Assembly (NCBI GenBank): GCA_038124025.1
Contig: JAYPBC010000010.1
Coordinates: 1-64,000 of the forward strand
DNA: 64,000 nucleotides
DNA from: UBA1275 sp038124025
GTDB taxonomy: Bacteria; Bacteroidota; Rhodothermia; Balneolales; Balneolaceae
Direction of reading: 5' to 3'
The position numbers and the translations under genes are program-made. Under the pieces are notes generated by a model. That model worked only from the letters and a program-made list of their open reading frames with translations, was not told where the DNA came from and made no database searches. Positions 1 to 8,309 of this stretch are shown piece after piece. Each line of letters begins with the position of its first letter. The first letter of the stretch is position 1.

Positions 1-1709
1 TGATAAGTGGGGGTATTTTCCCATTCAATCAGATAAAAGCTACTATTGATGGGCAGATATTTACTGCAAACCTAGCGATTAATGGAACCACTAAGATTTA
101 TCGTTGGGCCGACGAATCCAGTACACCAGAACTTATATACCAAGGTGATCTTGGTGGACGATTGGGAGACTCCTTTGGGGTTATTGGGGAAGGGGCTGCC
201 GTACGTGTGTTCTTGAGTGGATCAGGAGCAGAAAAAGTGGTCGCATTTAACTGGAATGGATCTACTTTAGACCTACTTGGTGAATTCCCAGTAGCTGCAG
301 GGGAAGCCCGTGGTGGTTTCTCTTCTCATGTTGTGGGAGACAGTATACTGATTTCAGGTACTGGTACCGCACCACGATTTATGCATGTAGGTGATGGAGG
401 TTTAGGAACTCAGCTTATGTCTGACGATGTTGCTTCAGGTGATCTGAATTCAGTAATGATTAATGATCAAATTGTTTATAAAGGCCGACATTTAGTAGCT
501 GTAGGCCCTGCCTTTACTAATGGTAAATTCTATGTGCTAGATGTGACCGATGGAGTGACTTTATTAGCTGAACTTGGTCCTTTAGGTACTAATAAAAACC
601 TGAATAATACTGGTGGCGCAATATTTGATGGTGATGGGCATATGTTGTATCTCATGGATACAAACAATGCATTGATAGCCTATGATATGAATGACTTCTT
701 TGCATCACCGGTTATCTCAGGAGGTATATTTCCATTTAACAAAATAAAAGCAACGTCAGATGGGCAAATTTTTACAGCTAACCTAGCCATAAATGGGGTT
801 ACAAAAATTTATAGATGGGCTAACGAATCAGCAGCTCCTGAGGAAATTTTTGCTGATTCTCTAGGTCAAAGATTAGGGGATTCTTTTGCTGCTTATGGAT
901 CTGGTGATGATGTAACATTGCTATTAAGTGGATCTGGTACTGATAAAGTAGTGGTCTTTAATTGGAATGGTTCCAGTTTAAGTAAAACTTCCGATTATTC
1001 AGTATCACCTGGTGAAGCTAGGGGCGGTTTTTCAAATCATCCGATTGATGATGAAATATGGATTACTGGTACTAGTACAGCTCCCCGTATCATGAATGTC
1101 AAAGATGGTACATTAGGTTCAACATTCTTTTCATCTAGTGTAACAGAAAATATCATTAATTCATCAATGGTTAATGATCAAGCAATGATTGGAAATAGAC
1201 ATTTAGTCGCTCTGGGTCCAGCATTTGCTAATGGTAAGTTTTATCTTTTCGATATAACAGAAGGTGAGCAATTACTTACTGAAATTGGACCTTTAGGTGT
1301 TAATACAAATGGTAATGGAACGGGTGAAATTGTTTTTGATCCTAGCAATTCTAGATTGTACCTAATGGAAACAAACAATGCAGTAATAGCAATTGATTTA
1401 TTAGCAACAGGGCTAGTTTCAAATGAAAATTTAGCTAGCGTCCCAGTTAATTTTAAGCTATATGATAATTATCCGAACCCATTCAACCCATCAACCAATA
1501 TACAGTATGATCTCCCAGTCGCCTCCGATGTGTCGATCAAAGTATATGACATACAGGGACGAATGATTGCCAATATAGCGAAAGGACAGCAAGCCGCTGG
1601 TACCTATACCCACCGTTTTGATGCGGGCAGTATGGCTAGTGGAATGTACATTTATCGCATTGAGGCAGGAAGTTTTGTAGCCACAAAAAAGATGATGTTA
1701 ATTAAATAA
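1..1709 (+). CDS. T9SS-sorted secreted repeat protein, 5' end outside window
   Basis: The reading frame is already open at base 3 and has no stop upstream, so this is the C-terminal part of a longer protein. A TTG at 162 is an internal Leu codon (…GRLGDSF…), not a start. The body is a repeat of exactly 711 nt (237 aa): ISGGIFPFN is encoded at 3 and again at 714, and LGDSF at 162 and at 873. Each repeat has beta-rich blocks with GPAF(T/A)NGKFY and (D/E)TNNA(L/V)IA motifs, suggesting a propeller-like or DUF4623-like fold (inference). The last ~80 residues are a type A sorting domain: YPNPFNPSTNIQYDL, VYDIQGR, SGMYIYRIEAG, ending MMLIK. That domain directs export through the type IX secretion system, so the product is probably on or outside the cell surface. 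Function unknown. Confidence 0.85.
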   Translation, partial: ISGGIFPFNQIKATIDGQIFTANLAINGTTKIYRWADESSTPELIYQGDLGGRLGDSFGVIGEGAAVRVFLSGSGAEKVVAFNWNGSTLDLLGEFPVAAGEARGGFSSHVVGDSILISGTGTAPRFMHVGDGGLGTQLMSDDVASGDLNSVMINDQIVYKGRHLVAVGPAFTNGKFYVLDVTDGVTLLAELGPLGTNKNLNNTGGAIFDGDGHMLYLMDTNNALIAYDMNDFFASPVISGGIFPFNKIKATSDGQIFTANLAINGVTKIYRWANESAAPEEIFADSLGQRLGDSFAAYGSGDDVTLLLSGSGTDKVVVFNWNGSSLSKTSDYSVSPGEARGGFSNHPIDDEIWITGTSTAPRIMNVKDGTLGSTFFSSSVTENIINSSMVNDQAMIGNRHLVALGPAFANGKFYLFDITEGEQLLTEIGPLGVNTNGNGTGEIVFDPSNSRLYLMETNNAVIAIDLLATGLVSNENLASVPVNFKLYDNYPNPFNPSTNIQYDLPVASDVSIKVYDIQGRMIANIAKGQQAAGTYTHRFDAGSMASGMYIYRIEAGSFVATKKMMLIK

Positions 1710-1762
1710 AAATGCACAAAAAGCGATTACTCACTTAGTGAGTGCCGTTTATATCTTTGTAG

Positions 1763-1796
1763 AAAGGTGCCTCTTGATATGGGGCACCTTTTTTTA
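1763..1796 (+). terminator. Rho-independent terminator after the T9SS protein
   Basis: AAAGGTGCC (1763-1771) pairs perfectly with GGCACCTTT (1783-1791) across an 11-nt loop and is followed by a T run. It lies about 55 nt after the stop at 1709. A second small palindrome, ACTCACTTAGTGAGT, sits at 1729-1743. The facing minus-strand operon could also use the stem, although its T tract would be shorter. Confidence 0.75.
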
Positions 1797-1975
1797 TGTT
1801 ATTACTCAATAAGAATTTAACGGGGCAACAGCTCTAGTGGTGGGGGAGACGTTGTGAAGCCATTTAAGCTATAATGAAGCTTGGTATTAGTTAATCAACA
1901 CTGCAATTCAAAATGGCATAGGAGAGTACTAATTCGAGGCGAATATAAGCTTAGTGGGTTTCGAACACTTATTTT

Positions 1976-3916
1976 TTAGAGTTCTGAGTTGTCAAAACCA
2001 ATCTGAACACCTGTGGAGTAGAACGGATCCAGGTAATAATCTATCAAAACCGCCAAACTAGCTCGGGTTAGAAACGAGCTGAGTTCCACGTTTTGGGCGT
2101 CAAAAAATTGAATAATTCGTTCGTAAGAAAAAGAACGAGGTGCTTCTTCTGTTTGCGAATCACGTACTGAAGAGGTAGGTGCCTTAGATATTTCTGATAA
2201 AACCTCAAAAAACTCCAAGCCATTCTCTATCGTCCATTCACTAGAACTGCCCACCGTAGATAATGCCTGGTTTATTTGTTCCGTACTCATCTGATCCGAT
2301 CGCGATAAAATTTCTAATAAATGGTCGTTCTCAACCTCCTTTTCTGGGTAGAACCTAGTTTCATTTGCCCATGCCACAGGAATTCCTTCGCCTCGCATTA
2401 AGCCGCTGAGCCCTACCTTTTGTATGGATAAGAAGGCCCAATAATCCTGAACTGCGTCCATATAAGGCATCAATATGAGCCCAGATTCTAAGAGGATCTC
2501 TTGCAAGCTACGCACGTCTAGCATTGCGGCCGGTATTCCACTCTCAACACTCAGTACAGCTGCTGCACCCGCAGCCTGTCCTATTTGAAGTACCACTGGT
2601 TGAAGTCGAGTCGTTCCGTTAACCACATTACTCACCGAAATACTTTTTTCAGCCACAATTAGACCGTTCACCTTTTCGGGGATTAGGGCTCCATAAGGAA
2701 CAGAATAGGAAGGTATAGATGGGAAATCGATCTGTTTAGGTTCCGGGTTCTTTTTTCGGTGGTGATCTAATGGATAATCACCTACAGCAATACTACTCTT
2801 ATATAGGGGTCTTTCTTTCAAAGCATAGGGGTCACTTAAGTCATACTCGTAAAGCCGATCTATCCCAACTACTCTTCGGCTTTCTCGTATGTATGGAATG
2901 AGAGCTAGGCCATCATCGGTTGGGAACTCATCCTTTGCAATACCAATATGGGTATATCCACCTTCGGTTTGTAGATGATATATCCAGGAAAGGGTGGTTT
3001 TTTTTGCTTCATTGAGTATTTGCTTACGATCAGTTGCACTCTTTTCAAGTATGTCGGCATAATGATCATTGCCAAAATTTGGCCAGTTTATCATGAATTT
3101 ATTGTTAGGTAGACGGCCGTAGTCCAACATTTGATCACATGATATTGGGTTTTGAGTAGAATCAGAGCATATTTGGGCGCACATACAGTCAAATTCGGTC
3201 GGGTTATATGATTCTGGTTTTTCTACTAAGGGTGCAGTTATTGGGGAATAATCTTCTACTACCGCTACATAAGTCAGATCTTGTACGTAAGGGTGCTCAT
3301 TGTCGGGCGCGGATTGTTCGCCCGTTATGTCCTTAGTTTCCATATAATGGGAATAGGGTACGTCTGCAAGGCCAAGAAGATCTCCATATTCTGTTGCCTC
3401 AATAAATATATGTGCTTGGATGATGAGATTCTTTCCTGAACTGGTCGATATCGTAATCTCCTGCAAGCGTTCTTTACCATTTTCCTGCTGCTCTAATCTT
3501 GCACTCTGAAGGCTGAACCCTATGATGCGTTCAACATTGGGCAGCCGATTCATCATATTTTGAAAAATTTGAGCACCAACATGTGGCTCGAATTGGGTGT
3601 TGCTAACCCATCCGGTAAATAAAGCCTCGGGACCTCCATACCGCGCATACAAAGAGTCTCTAAATTCTCCCCAAATTCCCGACGGCAACTTATGGTTACC
3701 ATCGGTAGCACTTACACCGGCTGCGGTGAGCATGCCGCCGAGCCATTCCTGTTCTTGGAGTAGTAAAACATCCGCTCCCATCCGTCCTGCTTGAATAGCG
3801 GCGGCAGTGCCACTTGTCCCGCCCCCAACAATGACAATATCGTAAGATAGAGGTTCACTCTTCGAACAATGCAGCGTACATATAGCTATCAGAAATAAAT
3901 ATAGGCTTGTTTTCAT
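1976..3916 (-). CDS. FAD-dependent oxidoreductase, probable lipoprotein or exported
   Basis: The 646-aa protein opens with a short hydrophobic segment ending in Cys17 (…TLHCSKSE), a possible lipoprotein signal. The -1 residue, His, is atypical, so lipidation is uncertain. It continues into a Rossmann dinucleotide-binding motif, IVIVGGGTSG (residues 27-36), with a downstream acidic residue and GGMLTAAGVSATDGN. This is the signature of the FAD_oxidored family, which is widespread in Bacteroidota genomes and sometimes named xanthan lyase-like. A second FAD-contacting region is visible around NGLIVAEKSISVSN and IGQAAGAAAVLS. Substrate unknown. The gene lies 28 nt downstream of the NagB-PIG-L fusion on the same strand, so the two are probably co-transcribed, hinting at amino-sugar or glycan metabolism (inference). 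Confidence 0.82.
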   Translation of the reverse strand: MKTSLYLFLIAICTLHCSKSEPLSYDIVIVGGGTSGTAAAIQAGRMGADVLLLQEQEWLGGMLTAAGVSATDGNHKLPSGIWGEFRDSLYARYGGPEALFTGWVSNTQFEPHVGAQIFQNMMNRLPNVERIIGFSLQSARLEQQENGKERLQEITISTSSGKNLIIQAHIFIEATEYGDLLGLADVPYSHYMETKDITGEQSAPDNEHPYVQDLTYVAVVEDYSPITAPLVEKPESYNPTEFDCMCAQICSDSTQNPISCDQMLDYGRLPNNKFMINWPNFGNDHYADILEKSATDRKQILNEAKKTTLSWIYHLQTEGGYTHIGIAKDEFPTDDGLALIPYIRESRRVVGIDRLYEYDLSDPYALKERPLYKSSIAVGDYPLDHHRKKNPEPKQIDFPSIPSYSVPYGALIPEKVNGLIVAEKSISVSNVVNGTTRLQPVVLQIGQAAGAAAVLSVESGIPAAMLDVRSLQEILLESGLILMPYMDAVQDYWAFLSIQKVGLSGLMRGEGIPVAWANETRFYPEKEVENDHLLEILSRSDQMSTEQINQALSTVGSSSEWTIENGLEFFEVLSEISKAPTSSVRDSQTEEAPRSFSYERIIQFFDAQNVELSSFLTRASLAVLIDYYLDPFYSTGVQIGFDNSEL

Positions 3917-3944
3917 GACATTATACGATACTAGAGTTGATGGG

Positions 3945-5873
3945 TTAGGTATCTAGTTCTTTCCAACGAACAAATGCTTCCATTGCTTCGTACTCAGCCA
4001 AACCAAGTTTATCATAGGTGTCGGCGGTAGAACGGGTCCGGTCATCGGCACGTTGCCAAAATTCCCTTTTATCAGTGCCTGGAAACAAGGGTCGATCCTT
4101 CTGTGATTGGTGCTTAAAGATGGCTCGTCGTTTTTTATCTGTTTCCTCAGGGCTCAATGGTACAGCCATTTCAATATCTTCAATATCCCACTCTTGCCAA
4201 GCGCCTCGATAAAGCCATATGTAGCAGTCTTTCATCCACTCTTTATCCTTTAATTCTCTTAAAGCTTGAAAAATAGCCTCTAAGCAGACTCGATGGGTTC
4301 CATGAGGATCGGATAGATCACCGGCCGCATAGATCTGATGGGGTTTTACCTCTTCAATTAGACGCTTTACGATTGCAATGTCTTCTGGGCCAATGGGCTT
4401 CTTGCGAATTTTCCCTGTTTCATAGAAGGGGAGGTCTAAGAAATGAATATTTTCATCAGGTATGCCTACATATCTACAAGCTGCTTTGGCTTCCCCCCGT
4501 CGAATGAGTCCTTTTATGATTTTGATTTCCTCAGAATCAGGTTCAGCTTGATTTTTTTCAGCTAAAAAGCTCCGAATTCCACTAAAAATTGAATCAACTT
4601 GAGAATCATCAATATTAAAGGCGTCATGGTAGTCAGAGACAAAATCAGCGAATCGAACGGCATCGTCATCAAATACAGCAATATTACCGGATGTTTGATA
4701 TGCTACATGAACCTTATGTCCTTGATCAACCAGACGTATAAAAGTTCCTCCCATGGATATAACATCGTCATCGGGATGAGGGCTAAAAATCAATGCTTTT
4801 TTAGGGAATGGATTTTTTCGTTCTGGACGATAGGTATCGTCGGCATTAGGTTTGCCACCAGGCCAACCAGTGATGGTATGTTGAATCTGATTAAAAACTC
4901 TGATATTCACATTGTAAGCGGTACCTATTTCCATTAGAATATCATTCATTCCATATTCTCGATAATCTTCTTCAGTCAGCTTTAAAATTGGTTTGCTTAG
5001 TTTTAAACTCAACCAAATCACTGCTTTTTTAATAAGAAAATTATTCCATTTAATGGGTCCTGCAAGCCAGGGAGTTTTGATGCGAGTCAGTTCCGCAGCC
5101 GCAGCAGTGTCCAAAATAACTTCAGTCTGGCTATGTTGCTGTAAAAACGTTGCGGGAATGGATGTATTTATGGCGCCCTCGACCGTCTCTCGTATGATTG
5201 TTGCCTTGCCTTCACCCCAGGCCATCATGAATATTTTTTTTGCCTGCATGATTGTTCCAACACCCATTGTAATCGCTCTTCTCGGTACATTTTCAATACC
5301 GAAGAACCCACTAGCAGCATCTAACATGGTTAATCGATCCAATGTTATGAGACGAGTTTTAGAATCAATAGTAGATCCAGGTTCGTTAAATCCAATATGA
5401 CCTGTACGACCAATACCAAGGATTTGTATGTCTAAACCACCTGCCTGGGCAATTTTTGCCTCATACTGTTCACAAAATTTCGTTATTTCGTCTTTCTTTA
5501 GTGTACCATCCGGTATGTGAATGTTCTCTGGTTTAATATCTATATGGTTGAATAGGTATTCATGCATGAAGTGAACATAACTCTGATGGGCATCCGGAGA
5601 CATTGGGTAATATTCATCGAGGTTAAAGGTGATAACACGCTCAAAACTTAACCCTTCTTCTTTATGCTTTCGTACTAACTCATCGTAGACTTGGGTTGGG
5701 GTAGATCCAGTAGCAAGACCCAATACCGTAGGTTTGGATTCTTTGTTTCTAGATTCAATGAGTGCAGCTATGGAATTAGCTACATACAGCGATCCCTCAA
5801 TGGCCGTATTAAATAACTTAGTGGGTATGCGCTCATGGCTGGTTAGATCAAAATCGGATAGTGATACTGACAT
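3945..5873 (-). CDS. nagB: Glucosamine-6-phosphate deaminase fused to a PIG-L deacetylase domain
   Basis: Residues ~1-265 are a NagB/sugar isomerase domain that converts glucosamine-6-phosphate to fructose-6-phosphate and ammonia. It has LATGSTPT (53-60), NLDEYY (84-89) and GIGRTGHIGFNEPG (153-166), which contains the catalytic His159. The position equivalent to E. coli Asp141 is Thr157. Residues ~355-642 are a PIG-L/LmbE zinc deacetylase domain with PHPDDD (365-370) and DPHGTHR near residue 540, a family that removes N-acetyl groups from amino sugars. The protein is 642 aa against ~266 for stand-alone NagB; similar long fusions occur in Bacteroidota. One polypeptide might deacetylate and deaminate a GlcNAc-derived substrate (inference). 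It heads a minus-strand operon with the FAD oxidoreductase and is divergent from tatD. Confidence 0.93.
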   Translation of the reverse strand: MSVSLSDFDLTSHERIPTKLFNTAIEGSLYVANSIAALIESRNKESKPTVLGLATGSTPTQVYDELVRKHKEEGLSFERVITFNLDEYYPMSPDAHQSYVHFMHEYLFNHIDIKPENIHIPDGTLKKDEITKFCEQYEAKIAQAGGLDIQILGIGRTGHIGFNEPGSTIDSKTRLITLDRLTMLDAASGFFGIENVPRRAITMGVGTIMQAKKIFMMAWGEGKATIIRETVEGAINTSIPATFLQQHSQTEVILDTAAAAELTRIKTPWLAGPIKWNNFLIKKAVIWLSLKLSKPILKLTEEDYREYGMNDILMEIGTAYNVNIRVFNQIQHTITGWPGGKPNADDTYRPERKNPFPKKALIFSPHPDDDVISMGGTFIRLVDQGHKVHVAYQTSGNIAVFDDDAVRFADFVSDYHDAFNIDDSQVDSIFSGIRSFLAEKNQAEPDSEEIKIIKGLIRRGEAKAACRYVGIPDENIHFLDLPFYETGKIRKKPIGPEDIAIVKRLIEEVKPHQIYAAGDLSDPHGTHRVCLEAIFQALRELKDKEWMKDCYIWLYRGAWQEWDIEDIEMAVPLSPEETDKKRRAIFKHQSQKDRPLFPGTDKREFWQRADDRTRSTADTYDKLGLAEYEAMEAFVRWKELDT

Positions 5874-5903
5874 TGGGCAATTTGGTTATATTGACACGAT
5901 TTT

Positions 5904-5919
5904 ACCGAAAGAAATCGGT
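5904..5919. promoter_or_regulatory. Palindrome just upstream of nagB
   Basis: ACCGA (5904-5908) and TCGGT (5915-5919) form an inverted repeat around a 6-nt centre, about 31 nt upstream of the nagB start codon at 5873. The position and symmetry suit an operator for an amino-sugar regulator, but no regulator gene is adjacent and the site is short. Confidence 0.35.
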
Positions 5920-5932
5920 TTTAAGATGGAGT

Positions 5933-6014
5933 TTGTAAAATACTGTAATACCCTCGTAAAAAGCAGTAGGATTAGAGAATTTTACAAGCCTGACATTTTG
6001 TAAATTATTGTAAA
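5933..6014. promoter_or_regulatory. TTGTAAA motif cluster in the nagB-tatD divergent promoter region
   Basis: The heptamer TTGTAAA occurs at 5933-5939, 5998-6004 and 6008-6014. Its complement TTTACAA is at 5981-5987, making a 7-bp inverted repeat with the copy at 5998 (10-nt spacer). The region is very AT-rich, so some recurrence is expected by chance. Four copies in about 80 nt between divergent start codons could be operator or promoter elements. Confidence 0.3.
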
Positions 6015-6065
6015 AATAAGCTATTTTAACCATATAAGCCATAGTTTACATTAATAATATACTTT

Positions 6066-6866
6066 ATGACAGACACCCACGCCCATATATTTTTACCAGA
6101 CTATTCTGAAGATGCAATCTCGATGATTAATCGAGCTTTAGATGTGGGTATTCATCGTATTCTAATGCCTTCCATTAATTCGGATTCCGTTGCTCAAATG
6201 GAATCAATTTCTCAACTAAGTAGTGGTATCAAGGGCATTAATTTATATCCAATGATTGGTTTACATCCATGCGAAGTACAGGAGCATGTATCTACTTGGG
6301 GACAGTATGATTGGAAGAAAAAGCTAGAAAGTTGGCTGTATACGTATGCTTCCTTGGATCAATATGTTGGAATTGGAGAAACAGGTTTAGACTATTATTG
6401 GTCAGATGAGCATAAAAAAGAACAGATGCTGAGCCTTGACATACATTTCGAGTTGGCAAAAAGTACCAAGAAACCCATTGTCTTACACAATAGAGAAAGT
6501 ACACAGGACTTACTACAGACTATAGAGAGGCATCAGGATGGCACGGTTAAGGGAGTCTGGCATTGCTTTAATGGAACCTATGAGGAGGGAATGCAGGCTA
6601 TAGATCTAGGTTTTCATCTAGGGATAGGAGGGGTAGTGACATTTAAAAATGCTGGAGTTGCCGAGGTAATTCAGCGGTTACCGTTAGATAAGCTCATCTT
6701 AGAAACCGATTCACCATACCTCTCACCAACTCCTTTACGAGGTAAGCGTAATGAGCCTGCTCGCCTAGAATACATCCAGGAAAAACTGGCTCAACTATTT
6801 GATTTAAGCCAACAAGAAGTAGAGAAAAGAACCGATCTAACTGCGGCTGAATTGTTTTCTCTTTAG
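6066..6866 (+). CDS. tatD: TatD-family metal-dependent hydrolase / 3'-5' DNase
   Basis: The 266-aa length is typical. The TIM-barrel amidohydrolase signature is complete: the metal-binding HxH pair in MTDTHAHIF (His5, His7), GLHPCE, the GETGLDYYW block carrying the bridging Glu, the metal His in VLHNRES, WHCFNG, and the ETDSPYLSPTPLRGKRNEP block with the last metal Asp. Family members cleave single-stranded DNA or RNA from the 3' end and take part in repair or RNA quality control. Some act instead as D-aminoacyl-tRNA deacylase-like enzymes, and this cannot be decided here. The ATG at 6066 is preceded only by AT-rich sequence without a Shine-Dalgarno. The gene is monocistronic and converges on pdxB. 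Confidence 0.93.
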   Translation: MTDTHAHIFLPDYSEDAISMINRALDVGIHRILMPSINSDSVAQMESISQLSSGIKGINLYPMIGLHPCEVQEHVSTWGQYDWKKKLESWLYTYASLDQYVGIGETGLDYYWSDEHKKEQMLSLDIHFELAKSTKKPIVLHNRESTQDLLQTIERHQDGTVKGVWHCFNGTYEEGMQAIDLGFHLGIGGVVTFKNAGVAEVIQRLPLDKLILETDSPYLSPTPLRGKRNEPARLEYIQEKLAQLFDLSQQEVEKRTDLTAAELFSL

Positions 6867-6895
6867 CACCGATCTCAGCAATCAGGGTAGGCTAA

Positions 6896-8065
6896 TCAAT
6901 CCGGCGCGAAGAGCGGTCGTAAACGATTGGGGTACGTTTCAGGAAAAGCTGTGTGTGTAAATTCATTTCGAAGTTCTATGGTATTTCTTAAGGCCTGAAA
7001 TCCTCGAGCTATGTTTGTATTGAGTTGGTTTAATTCGGCGCTTTGAGTGGGTTTATTAATTAATTTACGCATCTCATAATCATAGTTATGCAAACCGTGT
7101 AACATACTTAAGCTCTGCGGGTTATATTTTATTTTTGAGGCTTTGAAAATGGCTTCGCTGGGCAGATTCCCTTTATGATCTGTGGGTTTATCTTGCCATT
7201 GTTGATCGGTCCAGTTTGGATTAAAAAACTTCAAAAGCCTTCTAAGTACCCCTTTAGAGGCTTCTAATTTAGCTTGTTTTGAGTATCCAGCAATGTGAGG
7301 GGTGGCGATTAATGCTTGGTTTACTAGCGCCTTGTTTGGAATTGGCTCGGTTTCCCAAACATCTAAAACGATACTAATTATATTATTTGGTGATCTATGT
7401 AAATTATTGTAGGACAATAGGTAACTTTCATTAATGACTCCACCTCTTGCTGCGTTTATGATGAGTTTGTGATGGGGGTTGAGCGACAAAATGTCAGGTA
7501 TAAAATGGTGGGTAGACTTGCTGTTTTGGGTAATGTAGGGAAGATGAATGCTAAGGATATCGCAGGAATTGAGGGCACTCAGACTGCACGAGTTGAACGT
7601 CCGGTCACGTTGCGTTTTTGGTGGGTCATACCCGGCATAAGGTACCCCAAGGTCGTCTAGTTTTTTTGCTAACCTTCCTCCTGTATGCCCCATACCGACA
7701 ATTCCAACGGTGTAGTCGATTAACTTTGTTTGGGATAATGCACACCATCTAAGCATGGCGGTAAGTGCATATTCTGCGACTGCGTTCGCATTGCAGCCAG
7801 GGGAGTGATCAAAGGCTATGCCAGCTTCGCTCAGATATTCCTTATCAATGTGATCAGTACCTGCCGAGGCGGAACCTATAAATGCAAGATTTTTTGGAAG
7901 GGCCGGTATCGTTGTTGGGTTTACTTTCGTTACAGTCCTGAGTATCCAAGCATCAAAACCGTTTAGCTTAGGAATAGCTTTGGAGCTGTCGTAATAAACC
8001 AATTCAGCATGCTCTGGGAGAAGCTGCTCTAAATAGTAGATATGTTGGTCGGCTAGTATTCTCAC
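6896..8065 (-). CDS. pdxB: 4-phosphoerythronate dehydrogenase (PdxB)-like D-2-hydroxyacid dehydrogenase
   Basis: This 389-aa protein starts MRILADQHI and has the PdxB features FIGSASAGTDHID, the Rossmann motif VGIVGMGHTGG, and the catalytic trio of the D-2-hydroxyacid dehydrogenases: Arg in INAARGG, Glu in DVWETEP and His in TPHIAGYS. PdxB oxidises 4-phospho-D-erythronate with NAD in the DXP-dependent route to pyridoxal phosphate. The early SAGTDHID block and the extra C-terminal domain of about 110 residues (from ~280) favour PdxB over a generic hydroxyacid dehydrogenase. No other pyridoxine gene is nearby, so context adds nothing. It is transcribed toward tatD with a 29-nt gap between stop codons. 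Confidence 0.87.
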   Translation of the reverse strand: MRILADQHIYYLEQLLPEHAELVYYDSSKAIPKLNGFDAWILRTVTKVNPTTIPALPKNLAFIGSASAGTDHIDKEYLSEAGIAFDHSPGCNANAVAEYALTAMLRWCALSQTKLIDYTVGIVGMGHTGGRLAKKLDDLGVPYAGYDPPKTQRDRTFNSCSLSALNSCDILSIHLPYITQNSKSTHHFIPDILSLNPHHKLIINAARGGVINESYLLSYNNLHRSPNNIISIVLDVWETEPIPNKALVNQALIATPHIAGYSKQAKLEASKGVLRRLLKFFNPNWTDQQWQDKPTDHKGNLPSEAIFKASKIKYNPQSLSMLHGLHNYDYEMRKLINKPTQSAELNQLNTNIARGFQALRNTIELRNEFTHTAFPETYPNRLRPLFAPD

Positions 8066-8273
8066 GCTGCAGAGTGGTCTTCGTTTACCTTAAAGTTCGT
8101 TTTAGTTGCAAAACAAAGCTTGGTTGTAGCTGGCAAGCTTAGAGCGTCTTTATTTTTCTCTGTACGAAGGTACATCTTCTATCTGTATATAACCATTCTT
8201 TACGCATTTAACATAGCAAATTTTGGTAGGGTTTGCTGTTAGCAATAAATTAGAATTAATGCGCTAGCTTAGC

Positions 8274-8281
8274 TACTTTTG
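8274..8281 (+). promoter_or_regulatory. Possible Bacteroidota-type -7 box upstream of deoA
   Basis: TACTTTTG fits the TAnnTTTG -7 element described for Bacteroidota promoters and lies about 30 nt before the deoA start. I see no convincing -33 TTTG at the right spacing, so this remains a weak candidate. Confidence 0.25.
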
Positions 8282-8309
8282 TTATGGAGACACCAAATTA
8301 TAGGCCTAT

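Noticed and set aside
162..164. TTG as start of the first gene
   Set aside because: The codon is an internal Leu of a repeat whose sister copy at 873 is plainly internal, and the frame is open to base 3.
4993..5400. 135-codon plus-strand frame inside nagB (also 4599-4937)
   Set aside because: It lies fully antisense to a strongly conserved NagB-PIG-L coding sequence and has no recognisable features of its own.
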